Shown here piece by piece: positions 48,768 to 56,922 of a stretch of 64,000 nt of DNA. Each line of letters opens with the position of its first letter. Position 1 is the first letter of the stretch. Source of the stretch: JAFKFH01 sp017307375 (GTDB taxonomy: Bacteria; Pseudomonadota; Alphaproteobacteria; Ferrovibrionales; Ferrovibrionaceae); assembly GCA_965229335.1 (NCBI GenBank), contig OZ245874.1:3906001-3970000 (forward strand). The letters run 5' to 3'. Under the pieces are notes generated by a model. It did no database searches. It worked only from the letters and a program-made list of their open reading frames with translations, and was not told the DNA's origin. Made by a program: the position numbers and the translations under genes.

Positions 48768-50009
48768 TCAGCGCATGTCGGCCAGCGCGCGGGCCAGCAG
48801 GGTTTCGGCGTCATCACCCGGACCTACCGCGGCGACACCGAGTTTCAAGCCAAGATAGACCGCCTCGTCCCGGCCGGGCAGGGCAAATTCCGTATGTTCG
48901 ACGATCGACTGAAGCCGCGCCAGCACCCGGCGGGCGACATCGGGCGCGGTATCGGGCAGCACGACCGCAAAGGCGGCACCCGGCAACCGGGCCACGACGT
49001 CTTCGCCCCGGACGAGGCCGCCCAGCAGGCTGGCGATCTGGCGCAGCAGGCGGTCACCTCCGATATGGCCGTGGGCGCGGTTCAGATCGCGCATCGCCAG
49101 GACGTCCAGCAGCAGCAGGCTGAGTTGGCGGTTGTCGGCGCGCGCCTCGCGGATCTGGGCCGCGAGATTGGCCATGAAGAAGCCGAAGGTGTAGTGGCCG
49201 GTCAGCGAGTCCACGGTTGCCGGATGACGCGACTCGCGCGCCGCCCGCATCAGCCCGAGGCGATGACGGTACTGGCGCATCAGCGTGTCGAGATGGCTGA
49301 GCGCCCGCGGCAGGTTAAGCGGCTGGCGCCACAGATCGGTAAGGCCGTGGCCATAGGCGGCCGCCTCGTCCAGCGCATCGTCGCGCAAGGCGATCAGCGG
49401 CAGGTGGAAGAGGCGCGGATTGCGCCTGATGTCGTCGATCAGTTCGAACAGTTCCGCAGGGCTTTCCGGTCCGGCCAGGATCACCGCATCGGCCGGCTGG
49501 CGCTGCAACTGGTCGAGCAGCGCAAAGCGGTCATCGATCGCGGCGATTTCGCCGGCCGATTCGAGCATTGCGGCTTCACCGGCCGTCGGCGAATAGAGCA
49601 GGATGCGGGCGTCGGCTACCTGCAGCGGCGCTTTCGGCAACCTGACGGCCTCGCCGCCATAACCCTCGGTGACGGCGCCGCGCCGCCGGATCTCCCGGCG
49701 CATGGTGTCCAGCCGGCTGAGGGCATCGAGCCGCGATTGCAACGCCGCGTCGGTGCAACCGGGATCGAGGATCGCCGCCGCCCCGGCCGGGATGACGTCG
49801 CCGGCGACCAGGATGGGCAACGGGCGCAACCGACCCATCACCTCGGGGTCGCCGTCGGTCAGCAAGGCGAGATCGAAGGCGGTGAGCACGGGCAGCGCGG
49901 TGGGCGAGGCCGTCTCGCAGCCGTAACCAAGCCGTTCCAGCCGCCCGCACCAGTCGCGTGCGGCCTGCGGGTCGCTGTCGACGACGATGACGCGCGCGAT
50001 GACCGGCAT
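48768..50009 (-). CDS. Receiver-like protein with degenerate GGDEF domain
   Basis: 413 residues from the ATG at 50009, where the protein opens 'MPVIARVIVVDSDPQAARDW'; a TTG at 50069 would add 20 residues. Two receiver-like segments (about 4-110 and 135-240) precede a GGDEF-type domain ('DSLTGHYTFGFFMANLAAQI', 'HIGGDRLLRQIASLL', 'GEDVVARLPGAAFAVVLPD'). The layout is that of PleD, but the catalytic GGDEF reads PGAAF, so it cannot make cyclic di-GMP. Likely a scaffold or a receptor. It is 12 bases upstream of the FrnE-like gene. Confidence 0.8.
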   Translation of the reverse strand: MPVIARVIVVDSDPQAARDWCGRLERLGYGCETASPTALPVLTAFDLALLTDGDPEVMGRLRPLPILVAGDVIPAGAAAILDPGCTDAALQSRLDALSRLDTMRREIRRRGAVTEGYGGEAVRLPKAPLQVADARILLYSPTAGEAAMLESAGEIAAIDDRFALLDQLQRQPADAVILAGPESPAELFELIDDIRRNPRLFHLPLIALRDDALDEAAAYGHGLTDLWRQPLNLPRALSHLDTLMRQYRHRLGLMRAARESRHPATVDSLTGHYTFGFFMANLAAQIREARADNRQLSLLLLDVLAMRDLNRAHGHIGGDRLLRQIASLLGGLVRGEDVVARLPGAAFAVVLPDTAPDVARRVLARLQSIVEHTEFALPGRDEAVYLGLKLGVAAVGPGDDAETLLARALADMR

Positions 50010-50144
50010 GCCGAGCCCGCTGAGGTTGATTCCCCGGTCAGTCTGCGCCGATTTTCCCTGCGCTGACAACCCCGGCCCTTGACCGCGCCCGATGTTGCGC
50101 CAACGATGCCCGCCGTTATCGGTTCAGTGGGAGGAATAACGATT

Positions 50145-50906
50145 TTGTCCAATGAAATTCGCCTGGACGGCAAAACCGCGCTGGTCACCGGCGCCTCGAG
50201 TGGCCTCGGCCGCCAGTTCGCCCTGACGCTGGCCCGCGCCGGCGCCCGCGTGGCGCTCGCCGCCCGCCGCACCGACCGGCTGGCCGCGCTGGCCGACGAG
50301 ATCGCGGGCTTCGACGGCCGTGCCCTGCCGGTCAAGATGGACGTCAACGACATCGCCGGCGTCCGCGCCGCGGTCGATACGGTCGAGACGGAACTGGGGC
50401 CGATCGACATCCTGATCAACAATTCCGGGGTCAGCGCCCCGAAGCGCGCCGTCGACGTCGAGGCCGACGATTACGACTTCACCTTCGGGACCAACGTGCG
50501 CGGGGCTTTCTTCGTCGCCCAGGCCGTCGCCCGCGGCATGATCAAGCACAACATCAAGGGGCGGATCGTCAACATCGCCTCGGTTGCCGGGCTCAAGGTC
50601 ATTCCCGACCTGTCGGTCTATTGCATGTCGAAGGCCGCGGTGGTGCAGATGACCAAGGCGCTGGCACTCGAATGGGCGCGCCACGACATCAACGTCAATG
50701 CGATCTGCCCGGGCTATATCCGTACCGAGATCAACGACTATTACTGGGAGACCGAGGGCGGCAAGAAGCTGATCAGCCGCTTCCCGCGTCGGCGGGTGGG
50801 CGAGCCCTCCGATCTCGATGGCCTGCTGCTGCTGCTCGCCTCCAGCGAAGCCCGTTTCCTCACTGGCTCGATCGTCTCGGCCGACGATGGTCTCGGCCTG
50901 ACCTGA
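50145..50906 (+). CDS. SDR-family NAD(P)-dependent oxidoreductase
   Basis: 253 residues from a TTG at 50145, chosen because GGGAGG lies 10 bases upstream and the protein then opens 'MSNEIRLDGKTALVTGASSG'. In-frame starts further upstream lack a ribosome site. Rossmann motif TGASSGLG (15-22), NNSG (92-95), Asn117, Ser146, Tyr159 and Lys163 form the complete classical-SDR set. It is probably a 3-hydroxyacyl-CoA or similar dehydrogenase, as an acyl-CoA ligase gene follows 2 bases later. Confidence 0.88.
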   Translation: MSNEIRLDGKTALVTGASSGLGRQFALTLARAGARVALAARRTDRLAALADEIAGFDGRALPVKMDVNDIAGVRAAVDTVETELGPIDILINNSGVSAPKRAVDVEADDYDFTFGTNVRGAFFVAQAVARGMIKHNIKGRIVNIASVAGLKVIPDLSVYCMSKAAVVQMTKALALEWARHDINVNAICPGYIRTEINDYYWETEGGKKLISRFPRRRVGEPSDLDGLLLLLASSEARFLTGSIVSADDGLGLT

Positions 50907-50908
50907 GC

Positions 50909-52450
50909 ATGTTCTACGCCTTCGCCTTTCCCGACGATTTCGTCAGCCTGCCCGCAGCCATTGCCGCGACCGCGGCGGCCCGGCCGGACGCGACCGCGCT
51001 GATCTGCGGCAGCGACCGGCGCGACTACGCGGCCCTCGCCGCGCGGGTCGAGCGGGTGGCTTGCGCGCTGGCTGCGGCCGGCGTGGGGAAAGGCGATCGC
51101 GTGGCCATGCTGGCCCAGGCCTCGATCGCCTATGTCGAACTGTTCCTCGGCACACTGGCGGCGGGCGCCTGCGCCGTGCCGCTGTCGGGCCTGGCGTCGC
51201 CCGAATCACTGGCGGCCATGGTCGCCGATGCGGGGGCCAAGGTCTTTGCCGTCGATCGCCACTACCTCGGCCTGGCCTCGACCGCCCAGGCGCCGTTCCG
51301 GCTCGGCCTCGACCATGCCGAGCCGGGCTGGCCTTCGTTCGAGGACTGGCTGGCCGGTGCCCCGGCGTCGCGGCCCGAGGTCGCGATCGGCCGCGAGGAT
51401 CCCTTCAACATCATCTATTCGTCCGGCACCACCGGCACGCCCAAGGGCATCGTCCACGCCCATGGCACGCGCGAGGGCATCATCCGGCGGATGAGCGGCG
51501 AGGGAATCGACGAAACCTCGGTTTCGCTGTTTGCCACCCCGCTCTATTCGAACACCACGCTGGTCGTGCTGCTGCCGACGCTGGCCAAGGGCGGCACGGC
51601 GATCCTGATGCCGAAATTCGATGTGACGCATTACCTGGAACTGGCCCGGCAGCATCGCGCGACCGTTACGATGCTGGTACCGGTCCAGTACCAGCGCCTG
51701 CTGGAACACCCCGATTTCGACCGCTACGACCTGTCGTCGTTCCGGCTGAAATGGTGCACCAGCGCGCCGTTGCGCGCCGAGCTGAAACGGCAGCTGATCA
51801 CGCGCTGGCCCGGCAAGTTCATCGAGATCTATGGTCTGACCGAGGGCGGCGGCTCCTGCCTGTTGCGCGCCCACGACCACCCCGGCAAGCTGCACACCGT
51901 CGGCCAGCCGGCACCGAACGCCGACATCCGCATCATCGATCCGGACGGCCGCGAACTGCCGCGGGGCGAGGTGGGCGAAGTGGTCGGCCGCGCCGCCTCG
52001 ATGATGCTGGGCTATCACAATCGTCCCGAACTCACCGAGGCAATCCTGTGGCGGTCACCAGACGGCCAGATCTTCTTTCGATCGGGCGATATGGGGCGGT
52101 TCGACGAGGATGGCTTCCTCGTCCTGCTCGACCGGGCGAAGGACGTGATCATTTCCGGCGGCTTCAACATCTATCCGGTCGATATCGAGACCGAGCTGTC
52201 GCGCCATCCCGCCGTGGCCGATTGCGCCGTCATCGGCGTGCCGAGCGAGCGCTGGGGCGAGACCCCGCTGGGCCTGGTCGTGCTGCGGCCGGGCATGGCG
52301 GCAAGTGCCGACGAACTGACCGCCTTCGTCAATGGCCGGGTCGGCAAGGCCCAGCGCGTCGCCGGCATCGAGTTCCGCGACACGCTGCCGCGCTCGCCGA
52401 TCGGCAAGCTGCTCAAGCGGGAGTTGCGGGTCCCCTACTGGGCGGGTTGA
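50909..52450 (+). CDS. Acyl-CoA synthetase / AMP-dependent ligase
   Basis: 513 residues, ANL superfamily. The P-loop-like motif 'YSSGTTGTPKGIVHAHGT' (about 169-186), 'EIYGLTEGGG', the hinge 'RSGDMGRFDEDGFL', 'DRAKDVIISGGFNIYP' and the catalytic Lys near the end ('PRSPIGKLLKREL') are all present. It activates a carboxylic acid as its CoA thioester. With the SDR it may form a short catabolic route for an unknown fatty or aromatic acid. The 3' end overlaps the convergent MFS gene by 16 bases. Confidence 0.92.
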   Translation: MFYAFAFPDDFVSLPAAIAATAAARPDATALICGSDRRDYAALAARVERVACALAAAGVGKGDRVAMLAQASIAYVELFLGTLAAGACAVPLSGLASPESLAAMVADAGAKVFAVDRHYLGLASTAQAPFRLGLDHAEPGWPSFEDWLAGAPASRPEVAIGREDPFNIIYSSGTTGTPKGIVHAHGTREGIIRRMSGEGIDETSVSLFATPLYSNTTLVVLLPTLAKGGTAILMPKFDVTHYLELARQHRATVTMLVPVQYQRLLEHPDFDRYDLSSFRLKWCTSAPLRAELKRQLITRWPGKFIEIYGLTEGGGSCLLRAHDHPGKLHTVGQPAPNADIRIIDPDGRELPRGEVGEVVGRAASMMLGYHNRPELTEAILWRSPDGQIFFRSGDMGRFDEDGFLVLLDRAKDVIISGGFNIYPVDIETELSRHPAVADCAVIGVPSERWGETPLGLVVLRPGMAASADELTAFVNGRVGKAQRVAGIEFRDTLPRSPIGKLLKRELRVPYWAG

Positions 52451-53700
52451 GCCAGCGCCGAAGGCTTCCGGTCCGGCACCCGGGCGGCATAGATCACCAG
52501 CGACAGGCCGAGACAAGCCGCGAACAGCACGAAGGCCAGCCGATAGGCATGTTCCGGCGCCGCCGCGCCTGAAGGCGTCAGGGCACCGATCAGCCAGCCC
52601 GACAGGAACTGCACCGCCGAGACGCCCAGGATGTTGGCCATGTTCAGCACGGTCAGACCGCGCCCGAGGAGGCGCGCCGGCAGCAGGCCCCGGCCATGGG
52701 CCATGACGGCGGCAAAGTAGCTCGACGTATAGCCCATCAGCCCGAGCAGCGTGGTAACCAGCCACAGCGGCGGGGCGGGCACGGCGGCAAGCAGGACCAG
52801 CAGCGCGGCATTGATCCCGCCACCGGCCAGAACGACCCCCTTGCGGGTATCGAATCGCCGGTCGAGCGAGCTGGTGGTGAAGTAGCCCAGCGCGGTCGCC
52901 CCCGCCATCACCAGCAGCACGTTGCCGCGCGCCGGACCGTCCAGGCCGTGGACGTCATGGAGATAGGGACCGCCCCACAGGCCCAGGATCGCGATCGTCA
53001 CCGCATAGCAGGAGGCATAGACCGGCAGGATCGGCACGATCCCGGGCAGCCGGAAGACATCGCCAACGCCGAACAGCAACTGCCGGAGCGATTCCCCGCC
53101 GCCCGTTGGCGGCACGGCGCCGGGCGGCGCGTCGCGGACCATCGCCCAGATCGCGACGGTGAGTGCCGCGGTCAGCACAGCCATCAGCCAGAACGCGCCG
53201 CGCCAGCCGATGGCGGCGGCCACATGGGCCAGTGGCGCGGTTGCGACGAGGCTGCCCAGCGTACCGATGCCGATGATGACCGCCGTGAGCTGGGTGAAAC
53301 GGTCCGGCGGGTACCAACGGGCGATGACCATCAGCGGCCCCATCAGCAGGCAGCAGGAACCCAGTCCGAGCAGCGCGCGGGCGAGGGTCAGTCCGGCCAG
53401 GCCTTCGGCCGCAGCGAACAAGGCGGCGCCGGCTACCGCCACCACCATGGTCGCGCCCATCGTGAGGCGCGCCCCGAACCGGTCGAGCGAAATGCCCGCC
53501 GGGATCTGGCAGGCGGCGAAGACCAGGAAAAAAACGCCGGTGAGCACGCCGAGATCGTCGGGCGCGAGGTGCATTTCAGCCTTCAGGTCGGGGGCGATGA
53601 CCGAATTGGCGGCACGGAAAAACTGGCTCAGCGAGTACGACGCGGCCAGCGTCGCGAACATCGCGGCGGGCCACCAGCGCGTGGCGGTCTTCAACGGCAT
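52435..53700 (-). CDS. MFS transporter
   Basis: 421 residues, about twelve helices. The inter-helix motif 'GISLDRFGARLTMG' (MFS motif A) follows helix 2, and 'GSCCLLMGPLMVIARWYPP' follows motif B. It resembles the NNP/sugar-acid branch. The ATG at 53700 is preferred to a TTG 9 bases earlier. It lies between the ligase gene and a divergent LysR gene, so it may bring in the acid handled by the SDR and ligase. Confidence 0.88.
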   Translation of the reverse strand: MPLKTATRWWPAAMFATLAASYSLSQFFRAANSVIAPDLKAEMHLAPDDLGVLTGVFFLVFAACQIPAGISLDRFGARLTMGATMVVAVAGAALFAAAEGLAGLTLARALLGLGSCCLLMGPLMVIARWYPPDRFTQLTAVIIGIGTLGSLVATAPLAHVAAAIGWRGAFWLMAVLTAALTVAIWAMVRDAPPGAVPPTGGGESLRQLLFGVGDVFRLPGIVPILPVYASCYAVTIAILGLWGGPYLHDVHGLDGPARGNVLLVMAGATALGYFTTSSLDRRFDTRKGVVLAGGGINAALLVLLAAVPAPPLWLVTTLLGLMGYTSSYFAAVMAHGRGLLPARLLGRGLTVLNMANILGVSAVQFLSGWLIGALTPSGAAAPEHAYRLAFVLFAACLGLSLVIYAARVPDRKPSALAQPAQ

Positions 53701-54027
53701 TTCCCCCAAGGACTCTTCGTGTTGCCGGCACCGTAGGCGATGCCGGCCCGACTTGTCACTTGAAGACGTCGGAACCGCCGATCAGCCGCGCCGGGTCGAT
53801 CCGGTCGAGCCAGGTCCAGATCCGAATCAGGCGGCGCCGGAGCCGGTCTCCCAAATTCAGTTTGTTCAAGACGCAGGACGTCACCTGCGCCGGATCGGGC
53901 GCATCGGGCAGCATTGGAATCGTGGCTTTCGTTGAAATTCCTGCTGAAAACCTGATCCATCCGACGGATGGCGACAAACGAGTTATGCGACTGTTATGAT
54001 AAGCTTGATTTATCCATGGAGATGTCG
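53701..54027. other. Divergent intergenic region, MFS / LysR
   Basis: 327 bases without a well-supported gene. It is more AT-rich toward 54000. A short minus-strand frame (53756-53977) ending 'DRIDPARLIGGSDVFK' is basic and could be a real small protein, but no start has a ribosome site. The region must hold the promoters of the MFS and LysR genes; I could not place them. Confidence 0.4.
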
Positions 54028-54921
54028 ATGCGCCTGCCGCCGCTCGGGTCGATACGCGCCTTCGAGGCGGCGGCGAGACATTTGAGCTTCACCAAGGCCG
54101 CCGCCGAACTGGGGATGACCCAGGCGGCCGTCAGCTGGCAGATCAAGACCCTGGAATCCCATCTGGGCCAGAAGCTGTTCCTGCGCCAGCCGCGCCGGTT
54201 GACCCTGACGTCGGTCGGTTCCGCGCTGGCACCCGGCATCGCCGACGCGTTCCTGCGGCTTCAGGCGGCCTTCGCCGCCGCCACGCTGACGGCAACCGCG
54301 TCGGCCGTGCTGTCGATCAGTGCGGTGCCGACCTTTGCCAACAACTGGCTGGTCCCGCGGCTGGGCCGGTTCCAGCTTGCCCATCCGGGTGTCGCCGTCC
54401 GCCTCGATGCCGTCGACGCCGCCGATGTCGGGGATCTCGAGCGGCGGGGCAGCGATGTCGCGATCCGCGTCGGGACGGGCGGAGGGCCGGGCCTGGTGGC
54501 GCATCGGATCATGCCGGTCGAACTGACCCCGTGCTGCCGGCCCGAATTGCTCGCCAATCTCCGTGTACCGGACGACCTGATGACCCTGCCGCTGCTGCAG
54601 CCCTATGAGATGTGGCTGCCCTGGCTTGCCGCGGCCGGCATCGCCGCGCCGCGGCAGCGCCCGACGATTGCTGCGACGTTTCCCCGCCAGCACATGGCCG
54701 GCCGCGCCGCGATAGCAGGGCAGGGCGTCGCCTTGCTCAATCCGGCCTTCTTCGACATTCCGCTGGGCGACGGCCGGCTGGTCCGGCCCTTCGAGACCGT
54801 CTGGCGCGATCCGGTCCGGGCCTATTGGCTGGTCTATCCGGCAGAGGCGGGGGCGGCACAGAAGATCGTGGCGTTCCGGGACTGGCTGGCGGCCGAGGTC
54901 AGTCCGACGCGGCAGCCGTAA
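54028..54921 (+). CDS. LysR-family transcriptional regulator (GcvA-like)
   Basis: 297 residues from the ATG at 54028: GGAG lies 6 bases upstream, and the protein then opens 'MRLPPLGSIRAFEAAARHLS', standard for the GcvA/AmpR branch. Two closely preceding ATGs overlap that ribosome site. HTH 'LGMTQAAVSWQIKTLESHLG'. Divergent from the MFS gene, its likely target. The last 23 bases overlap the convergent RimK-like gene. Confidence 0.9.
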   Translation: MRLPPLGSIRAFEAAARHLSFTKAAAELGMTQAAVSWQIKTLESHLGQKLFLRQPRRLTLTSVGSALAPGIADAFLRLQAAFAAATLTATASAVLSISAVPTFANNWLVPRLGRFQLAHPGVAVRLDAVDAADVGDLERRGSDVAIRVGTGGGPGLVAHRIMPVELTPCCRPELLANLRVPDDLMTLPLLQPYEMWLPWLAAAGIAAPRQRPTIAATFPRQHMAGRAAIAGQGVALLNPAFFDIPLGDGRLVRPFETVWRDPVRAYWLVYPAEAGAAQKIVAFRDWLAAEVSPTRQP

Positions 54922-56458
54922 GGGTGAGGGGAAGTTCGGGTTCGCCGCGCAGCGCGCTGGGGGTGCGGCTGTCCAGCCGGTGGACGAATTCCTGGAGGAT
55001 CCGGCGATAGAGATCGTCCTTCAGGACGGCGTCCTCGCACCCCATGTCGATCGACGGGTTGTCGTTGATCTCGATGACATAGATGCCCTGCGCGGTCTGC
55101 TTGAGGTCGACCCCGTAGAGGCCGTCGCCGATCAGTTCGGCCGCGCGAAGGGCCAGGCTGACCACCTCCGGCGGTGCGGCTTCGACTGCAAGCGTCCGGC
55201 TGCCCCCCTCGGTGAAGCGGCCGCCGGGTTCATGCTTGACCACCTGCCAATGATTGCGCGACATGAAATACTGGCAGGCGTAGATCGGCTGGCCCCTGAG
55301 GATGCCGATCCGCCAGTCGAACTCCGTGTAGATGTATTGCTGGGCCAGGATGACGTCCGACTCCTTGAGGAGACGGCTGGCCCCGTCGATCAGCTCGGCC
55401 CGGTCGCCGACCTTGATCACGCCACGCGAGAACGACCCGTCGGGGATCTTGAGCACGACAGGGTAGGTCAATTCCTGCTCGACCATCTCCACGACCTGAC
55501 GATTGTCGAGGACGACGGTCCTGGGCGTCGGGATGTTGTGGGCACGCAGCAACTCGGCGAGGTAGACCTTGTTGGTGCAACGCAGGATCGAGGTCGGATC
55601 GTCGATGACGACCATGCCCTCGTTCTCGGCCTTCTTGGCGAAACGAAACGTGTGATGGTCGATCGCCGTCGTCTCGCGGATGAACAGCGCATCGTATTCC
55701 GCGAGCGAGGCGTAGTCCTTCTTCTCGACCAGGTCGACCTCGAGGCCGAGCCCTTCGCCGATCTTGACGAATTTCTGCAGGGTGCGGGCCGAGGAGGGCG
55801 GCATCTTCTCCTGCGGATTGTGCAGGATGGCGAGGCTGTAGCGCGGCGCCTTGGCCTTGGGTGCCCGCCAAGCCACGCGGGTATAGGCTTCCAGCGCCTG
55901 TTCGAACATCAATTGCTGGTCGAGGCCGAGGTCGCCCAGGGCCATCGGCCTGATCGAGCTGATGCGCCAGTCGTCGTCCGGGGTGATGTTGAGCCGCAGC
56001 AGCGGGCAGCGGAACAGGTCGAAGGCCCGTCGGGCAAGGTCCTTGAAACGGTCGTCGTCGGTCCGGCCGAAGAACACGTTGACGACGAAGGGACCGAGAG
56101 GGGTCAGGCCGAGGCGGCGGAGTTGCTGGCGCAGCAGGTCGTCGAGTTCGGGCAGGGCGTGGCGATAGATCGATTTCTCGCGCAGTTCCAGGATCGTCGC
56201 CACCGATGGCAGGACTTTCAGGTTGCGCGCCTCGGCCAGCAGCGAACAATAGTAGCCGTAGCCGAGGTAGCTGTAGTCCTTGGACAGGTTGATGATGCGC
56301 GCCGGGCGCCCGCCCAGCAGCTCGGGTCGGGTGATGAATTCCCGGTTGTTCACGACCAGGCAACCCGGATGGCGATAGCGGAAATTGCCCTTCCGCTCGA
56401 CGATGATCACATGCAGCGGCTCAGCGGCACGCGGGTGCAGGTCGACCGGGTTCGGCAT
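54899..56458 (-). CDS. RimK-like ATP-grasp ligase with RLAN N-terminal domain
   Basis: 519 residues. The N-terminal half (about 15-220) is the domain found only with this RimK-like group ('LSKDYSYLGYGYYCSLLAEA'). The C-terminal half is ATP-grasp: 'CTNKVYLAELLRAHNIPTPRT', 'YPVVLKIPDGSFSRGVIKV', 'YGVDLKQTAQGIYVIEINDNP' with the Mg-binding E-x-N. RimK proteins join glutamate or other amino acids to a carboxyl end. The ATG overlaps the GNAT gene stop by one base, so the two probably act together on one substrate, which is unknown. Confidence 0.9.
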   Translation of the reverse strand: MPNPVDLHPRAAEPLHVIIVERKGNFRYRHPGCLVVNNREFITRPELLGGRPARIINLSKDYSYLGYGYYCSLLAEARNLKVLPSVATILELREKSIYRHALPELDDLLRQQLRRLGLTPLGPFVVNVFFGRTDDDRFKDLARRAFDLFRCPLLRLNITPDDDWRISSIRPMALGDLGLDQQLMFEQALEAYTRVAWRAPKAKAPRYSLAILHNPQEKMPPSSARTLQKFVKIGEGLGLEVDLVEKKDYASLAEYDALFIRETTAIDHHTFRFAKKAENEGMVVIDDPTSILRCTNKVYLAELLRAHNIPTPRTVVLDNRQVVEMVEQELTYPVVLKIPDGSFSRGVIKVGDRAELIDGASRLLKESDVILAQQYIYTEFDWRIGILRGQPIYACQYFMSRNHWQVVKHEPGGRFTEGGSRTLAVEAAPPEVVSLALRAAELIGDGLYGVDLKQTAQGIYVIEINDNPSIDMGCEDAVLKDDLYRRILQEFVHRLDSRTPSALRGEPELPLTLTAAASD

Positions 56459-56922
56459 CAGACTAGGGCCTTCTCGAATCGCAATGCGTCGGTTCCGTCG
56501 TCGTAGTAGTCGCGCCGCGTGGCGAAATCATGGAAGCCGAGCGCGCGGTAAAGGGCAATGGCCGACGGGTTGTCGACACGCACCTCCAGCCGCAGCAGGT
56601 CGGCTCCCCTTTGCCGAGCCAGATCGACAGCTGCCTCCATCAGCCGACGGCCCAGCCCCCGGCCACGGGCCTCGGGATCGACCGCGATCGAATAGAGACG
56701 CGCAACCCTGCTGCCGCGCCGGAACAAAATCAACGCATAACCGGCGAGTCCGGTTGCGCCGGCCCCGGTCACGGCGGCGGGCGCGCCGATGAAGGCGGCG
56801 CTGGGCCGCCGCAGCAGATCCAGGAATCGGGCTCGTGTCAGGCGGTCGCCGGGAAAGCAGATAGCCTCCAGCCGGACCAGCGCGTCGACATCACCCTGCG
56901 TGACCGGCCGCAGGTCCGTCAC
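56458..56922 (-). CDS. GNAT-family N-acetyltransferase (RimI-like)
   Basis: 154 residues. Acetyl-CoA motif 'YSIAVDPEARGRGLGRRLM' (R/Q-x-x-G-x-G/A type), then 'RLEVRVDNPSAIALYRALGF', as in RimI-like enzymes. The start is GTG, overlapping the hybrid kinase stop (GTGA). It acetylates an amine, perhaps on the product or substrate of the RimK-like ligase encoded next. Confidence 0.9.
   Translation of the reverse strand: MTDLRPVTQGDVDALVRLEAICFPGDRLTRARFLDLLRRPSAAFIGAPAAVTGAGATGLAGYALILFRRGSRVARLYSIAVDPEARGRGLGRRLMEAAVDLARQRGADLLRLEVRVDNPSAIALYRALGFHDFATRRDYYDDGTDALRFEKALV

Noticed and set aside
53756..53977. Short minus-strand frame in the MFS-LysR gap
   Set aside because: No ribosome site at any start, no recognised family and odd composition; kept only as a note on the intergenic region.
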